Below are positions 47,693 to 58,534 of a DNA stretch of 64,000 nt, one piece after another. Position numbers and translations under genes: made by a program. The stretch is from Triatoma infestans. Lineage: Eukaryota > Arthropoda > Insecta > Hemiptera > Reduviidae. The notes under the pieces are model-generated. The model ran no database searches. It had not been told where the DNA came from and saw only the letters and a list, made by a program, of their open reading frames with translations. The stretch lies in NCBI GenBank assembly GCA_011037195.1, contig JAAEAF010014548.1, positions 124,001-188,000 on the forward strand, given 5' to 3'. How positions within the stretch are numbered: the stretch's first letter is position 1; each line of letters begins with the position of its first letter.

Positions 47693-47830
47693 TTCTTTTT
47701 TTTTTTTGAACGCCTACATGGTTGGCAGTTCTGCCATTTGACTTCTTGCAGCCCAGTATTATTGTTGGGCTGATTAGGCGACGCTGTTGCTCATTTAGTA
47801 TTAACCTGGGGGCACGAAAGATTCTGGGAC
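47693..47830 (-). mobile_element. poly(A)-tailed retroposon 3' end
   Basis: Minus strand ends ggcagaactgccaaccatgt, aggcgttc, then a run of about 13 A. Internal hairpin-like cagcccaac-aataat-actgggctg. Element class not identified. A poly(C) run at 47847-47858 lies just beyond. Confidence 0.5.
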
Positions 47831-47982
47831 GCGAGTAATTTTACACCCCCCCCCCCAATAAGTAGCAAGAATATACTTTGCTTTAAATGTAAGCACAAGA
47901 ATATTTAGATGATCAGTAATTCAGGGGACTCCGTAGTTATTCATCTCTGCGCTAGTCCATAAGTCAATTCTTTTTGAAAAAT

Positions 47983-48001
47983 ATTATAAATAATAATGAT
48001 A
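47983..48001 (+). repeat. target-site duplication, left copy
   Basis: attataaataataatgata, identical over 19 bases to 56610-56628. It abuts the (GATA)n/(TATC)n tail of the LINE ending at 48002. Confidence 0.93.
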
Positions 48002-48780
48002 GATAGATAAGTCTTTATTGATACATAATAATACACTCTTTCATAATGATCTAAAATATTACAGTATATAAAGACAAACTCAATGGCCGAGGCCGTCTGA
48101 GGAGTCTATTCTATTTTCAACCTAAACTAGCGAGCACAAGAAAAAAACCTTCAAATTAAAGTAAAATAACAACTTATCCTATATAAAATAATAATTAAGT
48201 CCTCAATGTGGTCGAAGTAGAAAATCAAATTAAAATTTAAAACAAATGTAAAATAAATAAATACAAAATAAGATAAAAACTAACAATTAAAAACGTACAA
48301 AATAAAATACGTTCTCTTGACAATTATACTACGTAATGTATTCACATCATACAATAATTTTAATATTACCAATTACAACAAAAGATATTTTTTTTTTTTT
48401 TTGGCGCATCGACTGCCATGGTCATTAGCGCCACCCTAATTGTATTCCTTCATGATCTGTGGCCACTCGAGCCGGGATGGCACATACTAATCTATGTGGC
48501 TTCCACACACTACACCTTGTCTAGCAAGGAGGGTGGAGCTCTAGATTGTCGAATGCTTTTCCACACATCCCCTCTTATATCATCAAGCTAGTCGACGAGG
48601 GGGAGTGTGGAATATTGTTTGTGCCATCCCTCAGACTACTAAACTAGATTTGGAGATTTGGGCAAAACTAAAACACTTTTTTAACTATAAATTCCATTAT
48701 ACACATATTATCCTCATAAGTAATAACATTGTTATGTAACCGATCTTAAGGAGGCTATTTGTAATACAAATTAAATGAGT

Positions 48781-49167
48781 GGTGCAGTACTTTTAACAAA
48801 TTTTCCGGCACCCCTCTAATGGACTAATAGTAAAATGAACTAAACCTAATGGGGTTGAAATACTTTTATAAAATTTCTTTCAACCCCTGGATAAAAGCCT
48901 AAACTAAACATTCATACTAACTTTCTCGCCAATAAATACATACACTCTACGAATACATTCAAGCTAATAAATACATTCAAGCTAATAAATACATTCACGC
49001 CAATAAATACATTCAAGCTAATAAATACATTCACGCCAATAAATACATTCATGCTAATAAATACATTCAGACTGACATTCACACAAGGGGAAAGTACTCG
49101 ATATTCCTTTCCCCTTTAAAATAATAAACTAACCTAATTGGGTGAAGTACTCGATATTCCTTCACCC
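48781..49167 (-). promoter_or_regulatory. four related stem-loops in the I-like LINE 3' UTR
   Basis: H1 49087-49114 and H2 49140-49167 share the 15-base loop agtactcgatattcc, but their stems differ (ggggaa/ttcccc against gggtga/tcaccc) with pairing kept. H3 48851-48887 (ggggttga/tcaacccc) and H4 48781-48812 (ggtgc/gcacc) have related (a)tactttt and ttcc loops. Compensatory stem change with a fixed loop points to selected RNA structure. Confidence 0.65.
48956..49071 (-). repeat. 18-bp tandem repeat in the LINE 3' UTR
   Basis: Six copies of cattcaagctaataaata with variants cacgcc and catgct, followed by a partial copy. Lies between hairpins H3 and H1. Confidence 0.9.
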
Positions 49168-49196
49168 GGTCTACTTAACCTAACTTGACTACTAGT

Positions 49197-50861
49197 CTAA
49201 ATACTACTACATACATTAATATCTTTTAAATAATTAAATAGCCTCCTTATGTAAGGAAAACCCTCTTGCAAAATAGCGCGCTTGTCATGTGGCAGGCCCG
49301 CTCTTTCTCTCTGAGTACGCAATGCCTGACACCCTTCCAACACGTGCGCCACTGTTAGCCTTTCGCGGCAACGAGAGCACCTCGGTCTTCTTTCACCAAC
49401 AAGGAGGTGCCCGTGTGTTGCACGTGTGTGCCCAATCCTTAGCCTCGTCAGTATCACTGATTCATGCCGCGGGTAATTCTCGACTACATTACCTCGTACA
49501 CGTGGTTTAATATCTTTTAACTTTTCATTTGTGTTATCCCACTGTACTTGCCATTTTCTATGTATAATATATTTCATATAAGTTTGTATGTCAGTGGGAC
49601 GCACAGGGATGACATCTTCAGTATATGTAGAGGCGGCTCTTTTGGCCGCCTCGTCCGCCCGTTCTTTACCAGATATTCCGATATGACCTGGTACCCAGGC
49701 GAACGTCACCCCTTGACCACATGCACTTAGCAACTGTAATAGTTTGTATATATTTATGACCATTGGGTCTGTCGAGAATTTATCCCGGAGAGCCATAATT
49801 GTACTTGGAGAGTCAGTCAATATTAGAGCTTTTTTATATTCGTTATTTTTGACTAATTCCATGGCCTGGCAGATAGCGTACATTTCCGCCGTGTACACTG
49901 ATGCATATTGAGGGAGTGTCCAACTAAGGGTAACACCCTCTGTGTACACAGCGCTTCCCACGCCGTCGTCTATCTTCGACCCATCCGTAAAGATAGGTCG
50001 GTAGTCATTATAAAAACCTAGAATTTCTAGCAATTTTTGTCTATAGACAACGGGTGGTGTTTCTTCTTTTTTATGTAATGCCAGGTCCATGCGAACGCTT
50101 GCGGAGGGTAATAACCAGGGAGGGGAGGGCGCAAAGACCCAACCCACGACCGGGTCAAATTCTATGCCCTCCGCTTCTAATAATTCCTTAGCCCTTACCC
50201 CGAGGGGTCGCGTCCGAGTGCGTTGTTGGCTAAATTCTTCCACGTGTTGGCTTTCGAATAAGGTGGGGAATAAGGGATGGAATCGCTTTCCCCATATTCC
50301 GGCAGTGTAGGTCAAGGTGAGTTGTTCTCTCCGAAGCTGAGGAGGCAGCATCCCCGACTCTACATAGAGGCTTTGCAAAGGACTGGTTCGAAAGGCGCCT
50401 GTGAACAATCTTATTCCTTCATTGTAAATTCTGTCCAACAATCTCAGGCGTGACTTGCGCGCGGAACTAAAAACTGGAGCTCCATATTCTAATCTAGAGC
50501 GGGTAAGTGTGATAAAAATGCGTTTCAAAATATCCCGCTCCGTTCCCCATTTATAACTACCAAGAAATTTCAATATATCGAGGGTTCTCCTTGCCTTATT
50601 GTACGCATAATCTATATGATCCTGCCAAGACAATTTTGTATCGAATATGAGGCCTAGGAAACGTACGCTTTCTTTATACTGAATTGGTGTGCTTCTTAAA
50701 TATAAAGTTGGGGGTGTATGTTCGTGGCGTAATCTACAAAAGTGTAAGCACATCGTTTTTGCAACAGAAAATTTAAAGCCGTTCCTTTCAGCCTCATCAG
50801 CCACTCTGTCCACTGCCTGTTGTAGGGTTTCCCCGACCTCACCTACATCACTTCCGGACAA
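49197..50861 (-). CDS. I-like LINE ORF2 3' part: RT thumb, RNase H, zinc knuckle
   Basis: 554 codons open to the stop. SVRFLGLIFDTKLSWQDHI and ITLTRSRLEYGAPVFSSA are the RT thumb. RNase H follows with all catalytic residues: FTDGSKIDDG (Asp), YTAEMYAICQAMEL (Glu), LILTDSPSTIMAL (Asp), WVPGHIGISGKERADEAA (His, Asp). The C-terminal CSRCRERLTVAHVLEGC is a C-x2-C-x8-H-x4-C knuckle. RNase H removes the RNA strand during cDNA synthesis in this LINE group. The frame continues upstream of the ATG through YVDD, so this is the tail of a broken polyprotein and not a separate gene. Confidence 0.88.
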   Translation of the reverse strand: MSGSDVGEVGETLQQAVDRVADEAERNGFKFSVAKTMCLHFCRLRHEHTPPTLYLRSTPIQYKESVRFLGLIFDTKLSWQDHIDYAYNKARRTLDILKFLGSYKWGTERDILKRIFITLTRSRLEYGAPVFSSARKSRLRLLDRIYNEGIRLFTGAFRTSPLQSLYVESGMLPPQLRREQLTLTYTAGIWGKRFHPLFPTLFESQHVEEFSQQRTRTRPLGVRAKELLEAEGIEFDPVVGWVFAPSPPWLLPSASVRMDLALHKKEETPPVVYRQKLLEILGFYNDYRPIFTDGSKIDDGVGSAVYTEGVTLSWTLPQYASVYTAEMYAICQAMELVKNNEYKKALILTDSPSTIMALRDKFSTDPMVINIYKLLQLLSACGQGVTFAWVPGHIGISGKERADEAAKRAASTYTEDVIPVRPTDIQTYMKYIIHRKWQVQWDNTNEKLKDIKPRVRGNVVENYPRHESVILTRLRIGHTRATHGHLLVGERRPRCSRCRERLTVAHVLEGCQALRTQRERAGLPHDKRAILQEGFPYIRRLFNYLKDINVCSSI

Positions 50862-51856
50862 ATAAATGGCGAGGTCATCGACATATAAAGATACTTGAAC
50901 TGGGTCTCCTACAACTTCGGCTAGATTATCACCGCCATCGTGAATAATGTTACACTTAAAACCGACCCCTGTGGTATTCCGTTATCTAAAACATGTGGGT
51001 CCGACAGGACGGACCCTAGGCGCACTCGGAACCTTCGTGATTCAAGAAAACCACGGAGGAACCTCGGCAATTTCCCTCTAAACCCCCACTCGTGATACTT
51101 TCGCAGGATCGCATGTCTCCAAGTTGTATCATAGGCCTTCTCGAGGTCAAAGAACACGGCCAGCACGTGCCCCTACGCATAAATGCGTTTTGCACGTAGA
51201 CCTCAAGGCGGCTCATCTGATCCAATGTGGAACGATACTTGCGAAATCCAGCTTGATGCTGGCTGTAAAGTCCTCTCGTTTCTAACATATACACTAATCT
51301 ATAATTAATTATAGATTCGAGGACCCTACTCAAGCAGGTGGTCAACGAAATAGGTCTGTAGCTAGAGGGTTTACAAGGGTCTTTTCCTTCTTTAGGGATC
51401 GGTATAATGACTGCTTCCCGCCATCCATCAGGATATTGGCCGGTTTCCCATATGCTGTTGTACAATCGGAGAAGGCTTCCCAGCTGCGTTCATGTTTTTA
51501 ATCATAGCATATGGGATCCCATCCAAACCTGGAGCAGTATCTTTACATTTCTTTAAAGCATATTCTAATTCTTGTATGGTCAGCGGTTCATTATATGTTT
51601 CATCGATGGCGGTTTCAAAGTCGAGTGGCTGTTGCTCCGCGTCACCTTTTCGCCGGAGAAATTCTGCCGAGTAACCCTCTGAGCTGGACACTTGAGAAAA
51701 ATGTCCAGCCAAGGCCTCAGCCACATCTACCGACTCGGTGACGACGACATCATTGATTTTTAGTACGGGTAACGACGGGGTTCTGCGACTGCCAGCAAGG
51801 GCTCTTATTTTATCCCACACCTCTTTTAGTGTTGACGATGCCGAAATCTTCGACAC
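50862..51856 (-). pseudogene. reverse transcriptase domain of the I-like LINE
   Basis: KDTAPGLDGIPYAMIKNM, SSYRPISLTTCLSRVLESII, SQHQAGFRKYRSTLD, LAVFFDLEKAYDTTWRH (motif A Asp), DNGIPQGSVLSVTLFTM (motif B) and VSLYVDDLAIYLSG (motif C YVDD). Frames change near 51470, 51170 and 50930. The YVDD box is in the frame of the following 554-codon ORF, upstream of its first ATG. Confidence 0.87.
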
Positions 51857-51859
51857 ATA

Positions 51860-52907
51860 TGAGGTGAGGGTTGCTTTTTTTGTTTATTTAATTATACACC
51901 TTTCCTTGGCTCTCAGTCTTTTAAATTTGATTAAATTTTCCTCCGTCGGATACCTTTTGAACTTATTTAGGGCCCGCTTTTTAGCTGCATTAGCTGCTTT
52001 ACATTCCGGGGGCCACCAGGGGACAGGTGGTCTTGCAATTTTCCCGCCCATCATTGGTATAGATTCCCCGGCAGCTTCAAGTAGTGCTGCTGCAAATTTC
52101 TTGCGTCGAGAGTGACATCCCCTGTAAAGTATGGTGTCACTATTCTAGCGGAATAAGTGGGCCAATTTGCCTTTTTGATGTCGTATCTCCAGGGCGTTGT
52201 AAATTCTGACCTGGAGATGGAGCTCGATACTAAAATTGGGTAATGGTCACTATGAAATAGTTCCTCTAGTGTGGTCCATGCCAAATGAGCTGCAATGGTG
52301 GGTGTTGCAACACTCAGGTCGATCGCAGTGAAGGTTCCTGAGTGGGCATTAAATCGTGTTCCTACACCACTGTTGAGGAGCATCATGTGAGCGTTATCTA
52401 TAATCTCCTCAAGAGCTCTGCCCCGCGCATCAGTTCTGTCTGAACCCCACCAGGTGTTGTGACAGTTGAAGTCACCCATCAACAACACCGGGGCAGGGAG
52501 TTGCGCGAGCAGGTTCTCCAGATCACTTCTCCGCCAGAATATATCTGGGAGGTAAATACTAACTAAAGTGATCTGCAATGGTGTAGTTAGACGCACGGCC
52601 ACGGCTTGTAAATTAGATTGAAGTGATAGCCGTCTGCTAGGGATATTGACACAGACAGCCACACCACCGTGCGCCCTCCCACCAGGGGCAGGTTGCACCT
52701 CTTTACTATGTACGATGTACCCAGGGATTCGAATAAGAACCCCGGGCGAATCTTCGTTTCCTGGAGGCACAACCCAAATGGACGGTATTCCGCCACCATT
52801 CGACGTAACCCTTCCATATTACTAATGTAGCCCCGCATGTTCCATTGAATGACAGACTCACACATAACGATGTTTAGTTGAGACCACACTTGGCAGGATC
52901 TTTCCAA
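51860..52907 (-). pseudogene. endonuclease domain of the I-like LINE
   Basis: ESVIQWNMRGYISNMEGLRR (Asn), CLQETKI (Glu), VLLMGDFNCHNTWWGSD (Asp, Asn), TAIDLSVATP (Asp) and LFHSDHYPILVS (SDH): the full set of APE-type endonuclease residues. One frameshift near 52700 and a stop near 51890. In the family this nuclease nicks target DNA to prime reverse transcription. Confidence 0.85.
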
Positions 52908-53050
52908 AACTATTTACAGAAATGGTATTTGCAGATTTAGGTATCTTTAAATATGTATTAAAAATATGTATATAATGACTTAGATACATGGATGGAATTA
53001 TATAATTTTTTAAAATTGATAATTGACTAATTCTTTTATTCACTTTAGAT

Positions 53051-54734
53051 CTAATCTGTAGCACACTGTTTCCGAGGTTTCCCTTTAGGCCAACCTCTTT
53101 TTCTGCGTCTCGGAGGGTGGTCGGATTGATTTCCGCTCTCCGATTCTGAGGCATCAATATCCGTCCCCAGCAGCTGCCATTGCTGTCTCTGGGGGCGGAC
53201 GCCTTGGTTGGAGAGGACGTTTGTCCTCCAGCAGATATAATCCTCCCAATCACTACAGGACGAGGGGAAGGCAACATCAATGTCGCTTTCCTCCTGGGGG
53301 AGCGTTTCGGTGGGCTCACCACCTTCCACTCCCCTTCAGAGGAAATAGTTGGCTTAGGCGGGATGAGTCCCACCTTTAGATTACTCCCACTGATAGCGGG
53401 AGTAGTTTTCGATAGCCTTTCGGCTATCGGTGCCCCTAGAGGGGCTTTTTGTTTGGGTGGTGGGATTTCTCCCACCTTTACTATAGCTCCCTTTAAGGCC
53501 AGGGAGGGGCCATACACTGGTTGCCCTGAATTATTCGAGGGAGCTGAAATACTGTGTGCTACTGGTAGGGGCGCCCTCATCTTATCAGAATATGAAAACT
53601 CTTTTGTTACATAAGATTTGCTTTCAACAATCGCCCTTGCCTCATGATAGGGCAATTGTTGAAGTGTTTTCACTTTCTGAATCTCTTCTCTTTCACAAGA
53701 GTAGGGCACCCCGGGGATCTGGCATTGTGCTCTCCGCCACAATTTATACATATTTTTGGTGGTGTGCATTCTCCCTCATGTTGAATTTTGCCGCATTCGC
53801 ATACAGCTTCGGGAGCTTTGCACTTTGCTGAAGTGTGCCCGAACTTTGACATTGGCATCTCATTGGAGATGGTATGTAGGGGCGCACTTTCAGTTTATAG
53901 AATGCGGCGTCTACAGATTGTGGCGGTTTCGGTCGGTCAAATGTGAGGACAAGAGAAGCAGTATCCACTAAGGATCCATCCTGCCTCCTTTTAATCCTCC
54001 TCACCTCTGTTACACCCTGGTCAGCCAGCCCCTCTTTTATATCATCGATGGAGCTATTAAGAAAGTCCCGACATGTGATCACACCCTGCGATGTATTCAG
54101 TCGCTTGTGGGGACTTGTTTCTAACTCTGCATCCATGTATCTTTGCAGTTTCATAATTGATTCAACTTGAGTGCGGTTATTCGCCTCTATACAGATGGAG
54201 CCATCATTAAGTTTCCTCACACTTTTTGTTTTGCCCAAATGACTTTTTATAAATTTGAATAATTTGAAGCTGCATTCGTTGGTGAATGTACCTTCTAATA
54301 ACAAAAAATCTACCCCAGTTGTCTTCATCCAGATTTAGAAATATCTTCATACGTTCTTCATTTCCAACATGGTTGCCGCCCCTGGCTTTCTTCCTCGGCG
54401 GGGAAGAGGGGTTATAGGGTTGCAGGGTTATCTGCAAGTCCGACAGTTTTTTTCCTTTCGTAGAGTCCATATCCGCGCCTTGTTCGTTGCCATTTATTCC
54501 AGTTGGTTGGGAAGTAGATGAGGTGATGGGAATGGTATTAGGTAAAGGAAGGAAAGAGGAAGATGGATTGTTTGTTATTGGGAGGGGATGGGTTGAAAGG
54601 GAAGAAGTTGGTGGGCTAGGCCCAGAAAAATTTAAATGATTATCCATATTAATCATTAATAATTCGTCGAGGTGCGTGGTCCCGCCTCCACGGACGCTCA
54701 AATGGATCCGGTTACTTTCCGGATGGACCATCAC
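53051..54734 (-). pseudogene. gag-like ORF1 of the I-like LINE, frameshifted
   Basis: Pro/Ser-rich N-terminus (54734-54330), then a conserved gag core (FKLFKFIKSHLGKTKSV; GVITCRDFLNSSIDDIKEGL; VTEVRRIKRRQDGSLVDTAS). Then zinc knuckles FGHTSAKC...C and CINCGGEHNARSPGCP. A Pro-rich stretch follows, and a basic, AT-hook-like end RRRKRGWPKGKPRKQ. These lie in four frames, so at least four frameshifts are present. Gag proteins of I-type LINEs bind the element RNA to form the transport particle. Confidence 0.82.
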
Positions 54735-55159
54735 ACCCCGATATAGTCAGGTGCCACGGAAGACAACGTTCCAATACCGAAGTATTGACCCGGGACCCCG
54801 TGGCCCCCTTCCTAACCCTAGGAACCCGTCTGAGGCGGAATTCCCTAGCCTTCCTGGAGTCGGGCTAACCCCCAGGTAGAGCTCTCGGGTGAAGCCGAGG
54901 CCAAAGACATGTGTTGGGATCGGACGCCCGCAGGTCGTCGTCTCCCTCAATGCCCAGGATCCCCTTTTCCACCCTAGCCCCAAAGCCTCGTGCCGGCAAG
55001 CACGAGGGAGAGATATTTATACTCCGAGCTCTCAACGAGTGCGTGTCCTTGTTCATGCAGTGTGTGTGGTCATCTGTAAATGTCGAGTGTTCAGGTGTGA
55101 GTGAGTGTGTGTGGTGGGGAGCTCAAGTTTACCTGTTTTTGTATTATTAATTAATATTT

Positions 55160-56609
55160 CTAATAACATTTGGTTCTAATGTCGAGTGCCCCTTTACAGT
55201 AACTTACTAACAACTTCCAATTGCTGCCATTCAATAGATCCAGCATGTAAACTGCATCTATATTTTCTTTTTTAAACAGTTTTAGTTTTAACTCCCTGTA
55301 CTTACTACATACAACTAGAAAATGGTGTAGATCTTCTTTTTCATGCAAATTACATATTTGACAGTAACCATTTTCATCTTCATTAACAGAGAACGGTGCG
55401 CAGCCCAGTTGCAACAATTCCCCCCTAACCTTAATTATCAGTTTAACACTTGACAGCGGCAAGTCACTATAAAGGTAATTTTCCACCATATTGTAGCATA
55501 ATTCCTTTCCCAACAAATACCTGCCCGAGTTTTTAATGTCCTCTAAATATTTCGCCTTATAATGCTCGGCAACTGCATCTCTAATTATCCGTAATTTACT
55601 GTCCCACACCTGCACATTTTGCACGTTTAATGAATCTCCCAAATTGAATTTTGAAATGCAGTCATTTATTTCACGGAACCAGTAAATGTCGCGTTTAATA
55701 ATCTCCATCGCAATTATTTTAGGCAGCCTGGAACTTGGCATATTTAGTACCTTAATATATACCGATGATGGAGTTTCAATGTGTATAGCAATGTCGGCCC
55801 AACTCCGGTCTCCTAATGTAAGAATGCGGTACGTGTATAGTTTGGCAATCTAAACAGTCTCTTAATAAAATACCTAAATAATTTTTCCACCTCCTCCTGC
55901 CATTCACCCCCCCAAATTTGTGCGCCGTAACACAAGATCGACCGGCACGCTACGTAAAATACTTTCAACTTCGCCTCAAACGACACCATATCACTTTCAA
56001 CCAGCTGCTTCCAAACTGAATTTAGCGCAAACTTTGCTTTTTTAAGTTTTTCCTTATGGTTTTCAAGGAACAATAATTTAGGCGTAAGTACAATACCTAG
56101 ATACTGGAATTGGTTAACGATCTCAATTTCACGCTTGTCATAGAACCACTTTTCTTTTTTTGATTTTCTCCCTCCGTTACAAAAAAATAATAATTTTTGA
56201 TTTTTGAATATTAACCTTTGGCTTCCATGTACTTACATAAGTTTGGAGACTATCGATCATACGCTGTAGTGTCTGGGGTTCAGAGGCCAACATAACAATA
56301 TCATCAGCATATGCCAATACCTTCACTCTTCTACCGCCTATGTGACCCCACCACCCCATCTCTATGTTCTTCAATGTCATTATTGAACAAAGAGAACAGT
56401 AACGGACTCAATAAGCATCCTTGCTTAATACCCACTTTGTATCAAAAAAGTCCGTTAATCCTTGTTTGCACCAAACGGAACTTCTTGTGTCAATCATTAA
56501 ATTTTTTATAGAATTTAGTAATTTGGTAGATATGCCCAGTTGGGTGAGTTTGTAAATCAGTGCGTGCCTGTCCACCGTGTCAAATGCGCAAGAGAGATCA
56601 ATGAAAAAG
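55160..56609 (-). pseudogene. LINE RT C-terminal half (broken)
   Basis: FIDLSCAFDTVDRHALIYKL (motif A) near 56600; VLAYADDIVMLASEPQTLQ with intact YADD at 56300; NIQKSKIIIF; thumb KLKVFYVACRSILCYGAQIW at 55950; C-terminal CQICNLHEKEDLHHFLVVC (C-x2-C-x8-H-x5-C zinc knuckle) at 55360, stop at 55160. Frameshifts near 56400, 56177 and 55800. The C-terminal 193 codons are open. Confidence 0.85.
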
Positions 56610-56628
56610 ATTATAAATAATAATGATA
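56610..56628 (+). repeat. target-site duplication, right copy
   Basis: Identical 19-mer to 47983-48001, next to the 5' truncation point of the LINE RT fragment. Confidence 0.93.
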
Positions 56629-56644
56629 CGTTTTTATATGTGCA

Positions 56645-57260
56645 GTTAGCAATTCAAGTTTAAAGGAAAATCGTTATAATTGTTTACCAGAAATTAAACA
56701 AAAACTCAAAAACTATTGTGTAAAGTCGCAATACTGGTCAACCGATTTTCTTCAACTTTGTTATTCTACCAATGACAATTATATATAATACTATCCAAAT
56801 GTTAGAAACATACATTATACTGAAGTAGTCACTTTAGAGGAAAGCTTAATGTTGCAATTCTTACGGAAACATGTTTTAAAAAAAAGAGTTAGGTAATGGA
56901 TGGAAAAGAAGTTAGGTAAGGTAAGTTTAGGTAGTATATAAAGTTTAGAGAAAATTGACGTTTTTGGAGAAAACTTGAAAAACTGAAGAAAAAAAACGGT
57001 CCATTTTCGGTTAATAAGCGAAATATTCTGGAGAGATGCGGTGGCCGCACCTAGATGGAATACCAAGTTTGAGGTTCCTGAGATTTTTAATTTTTGTGAT
57101 ATTTTAGTTTAAAAATCACAAACACACAAAATATGGCTAAAAATATGTTTTTTCATACTCGGGTACCTAAGAAACATATATATTTCAACTCAATTAAGTT
57201 AATTTTTATTTGATTCAATACTTCGTCTTTTTTTTTAGGAATAAGAGAAAGTAAAAATCT
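56645..57260 (+). repeat. dispersed repeat family copy
   Basis: Starts beside the LINE target duplication: ttaaaggaaaatcgttataa, gtcaaccgattttcttcaac, acattatactgaagtagtca, ctttagaggaaagcttaatg, gagatgcggtggccgcacct, caagtttgaggttcctgaga and ggaataagagaaagtaaaa. Confidence 0.75.
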
Positions 57261-57699
57261 GTTATAAAAGATCATACGACATTCCCTTACTGCAGTTAAT
57301 AAAAATTTATAAACTCGTTATGACATTATAGTTCAGAACACGATATCCACATAACTTTTAAACAAATCCACATAAATTCTGAAAATTAACGTCACAGTTT
57401 CTTTATCCTAAAATCAATTTTTCCAGAAAAATGTAAATATTTCAATTAAAAATTAATATGTGGTGTTTTATCCGTCGATATACAACCAACAAACCAACAA
57501 GTGTGAGTGTAACAGAAACATTACGATGAAATGAATTCTCTACATGAACTTGGTGAATTTGCTATGACGATGGATGAAAACGCAAAAGCGGTCACGTACA
57601 AAATGAATATGCATGCTACAAGGGATAAAATACCAAATGTTATCCAGCATTGCGGACCCATCCACATATTCAAAAATTAATACATTTATAACTATGCAA
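57261..57699. other. no gene seen
   Basis: A+T-rich noncoding stretch between repeats. Confidence 0.45.
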
Positions 57700-58480
57700 A
57701 GTTAACATGAAAATTATTTAATGAAAATATTCTCTAATAATCGCACTTATTCTCTAAAGTTGGTCAGTGGGGAGGGACCAAACCGTACAGGTATCCCAAG
57801 CAAAACAACAAATCAGGTCTAGAACAAATATCCAACCCGGATCTAAACCATCTAAGATTCAGCGCAGTCCGAATAAATCGGATTTAAAGGTGAATTGCCT
57901 AAGCCCTTCCACAGACATCTCGTTCCGACCTAAGGTCATGAGCCTAATTTCTCACAACCCAAGCAGCAGCCAACACAAACAGTCAAGAACAATCCAACCA
58001 GCAGCCTCTCATAAGATGGATTGGAGTTTCCTCCACTGTCTCACAGTCTATAAAAAAGGGAGTCGGCATGAGCCTCGTTACATAGAAGTGTCTCCTAAAA
58101 CCACAATGACCAGTAAGAGATCCAACCAGATGCCTGAGTGGGTTCCGTCAAAGACGCAGCGAGGTCTCACTAATAGCCCTGTCCGGACCCCCAATGAGCA
58201 TCTTAGACTGCCGACAACCCATTGTGCTCATCCATAGAGATGAATGCTGTGCAGCTATCCAAGACTGGAAGCTTGACAGACATATGTCTGAAGACACACC
58301 AACAGTAGGCTCGCGACCTATGAAATGGCGAAAGGCAAACCTACCCACTTCCTCATTCCCATAAGTTCCCTTAAGACCTGTTACCAGACTAGAAGCACAT
58401 CCTTCAAAGAAGAAAGCTCGTTCAGTCTTTGAGAATCAACACAGCTTGACTGTCCGAGCAGGTACAAACACCTTTTATGT
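57700..58480 (-). pseudogene. decayed RNase H LINE, C-terminal region
   Basis: Minus strand reads LWMSTMGCRQSKMLIGGPD, RAISETSLRL, NPLRHLVGSLTGHCGFRRHF and ETVEETPIHLMRGCW, matching the segment after RNase H in I/LOA-type LINEs (LTGHC-(x)-RRH; paired Cys/His). Many stops follow. The 156-codon plus-strand frame over the same bases is a shadow. Confidence 0.6.
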
Positions 58481-58534
58481 TAGTGTTACGTATCCTCTCA
58501 TCCTCCAGCACAACAAAGAACAGCATACACTAAA

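Larger units (their letters stand above)
48386..55145 (-). mobile_element. I-like LINE with gag-type ORF1, EN, RT and RNase H
   Basis: Full-length-looking minus-strand element of about 6.8 kb: G+C-rich 5' UTR (about 55145-54735), gag-like ORF1 with zinc knuckles (54734-53051), ORF2 with endonuclease, RT and RNase H (52907-49197), an 800-bp 3' UTR with short repeats and hairpins, and an A tail of about 15 at 48386-48400. RNase H plus CCHC gag places it in the I/LOA super-group. At least seven frameshifts or stops in total, so inactive. No clear target duplication found. Confidence 0.87.
48002..56609 (-). mobile_element. 5'-truncated LINE split by a nested I-like LINE
   Basis: Body 56609-about 55150 (RT onward) and 3' UTR 48385-48002 belong to one insertion of about 1.85 kb, proved by the shared 19-bp target duplication. 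The 3' UTR ends aataaagacttatctatcta. Its ORF2 stop lies at 55160. The I-like element (about 55145-48386) interrupts the 3' UTR. Same group as the LINEs at 12.3 and 37.3 kb. Confidence 0.88.

Noticed and set aside
53180..53614. 144-codon plus-strand reading frame over the gag region
   Set aside because: Antisense to the zinc-knuckle gag of the I-like LINE; no independent domain.
48386..55145. Target-site duplication of the I-like LINE
   Set aside because: The flanks at 55150 and 48385 share only short A+T-rich words such as aatat, not a convincing duplication.
57767..58237. 156-codon plus-strand reading frame
   Set aside because: The minus strand of the same bases encodes recognisable LINE wording, so this frame is a shadow.
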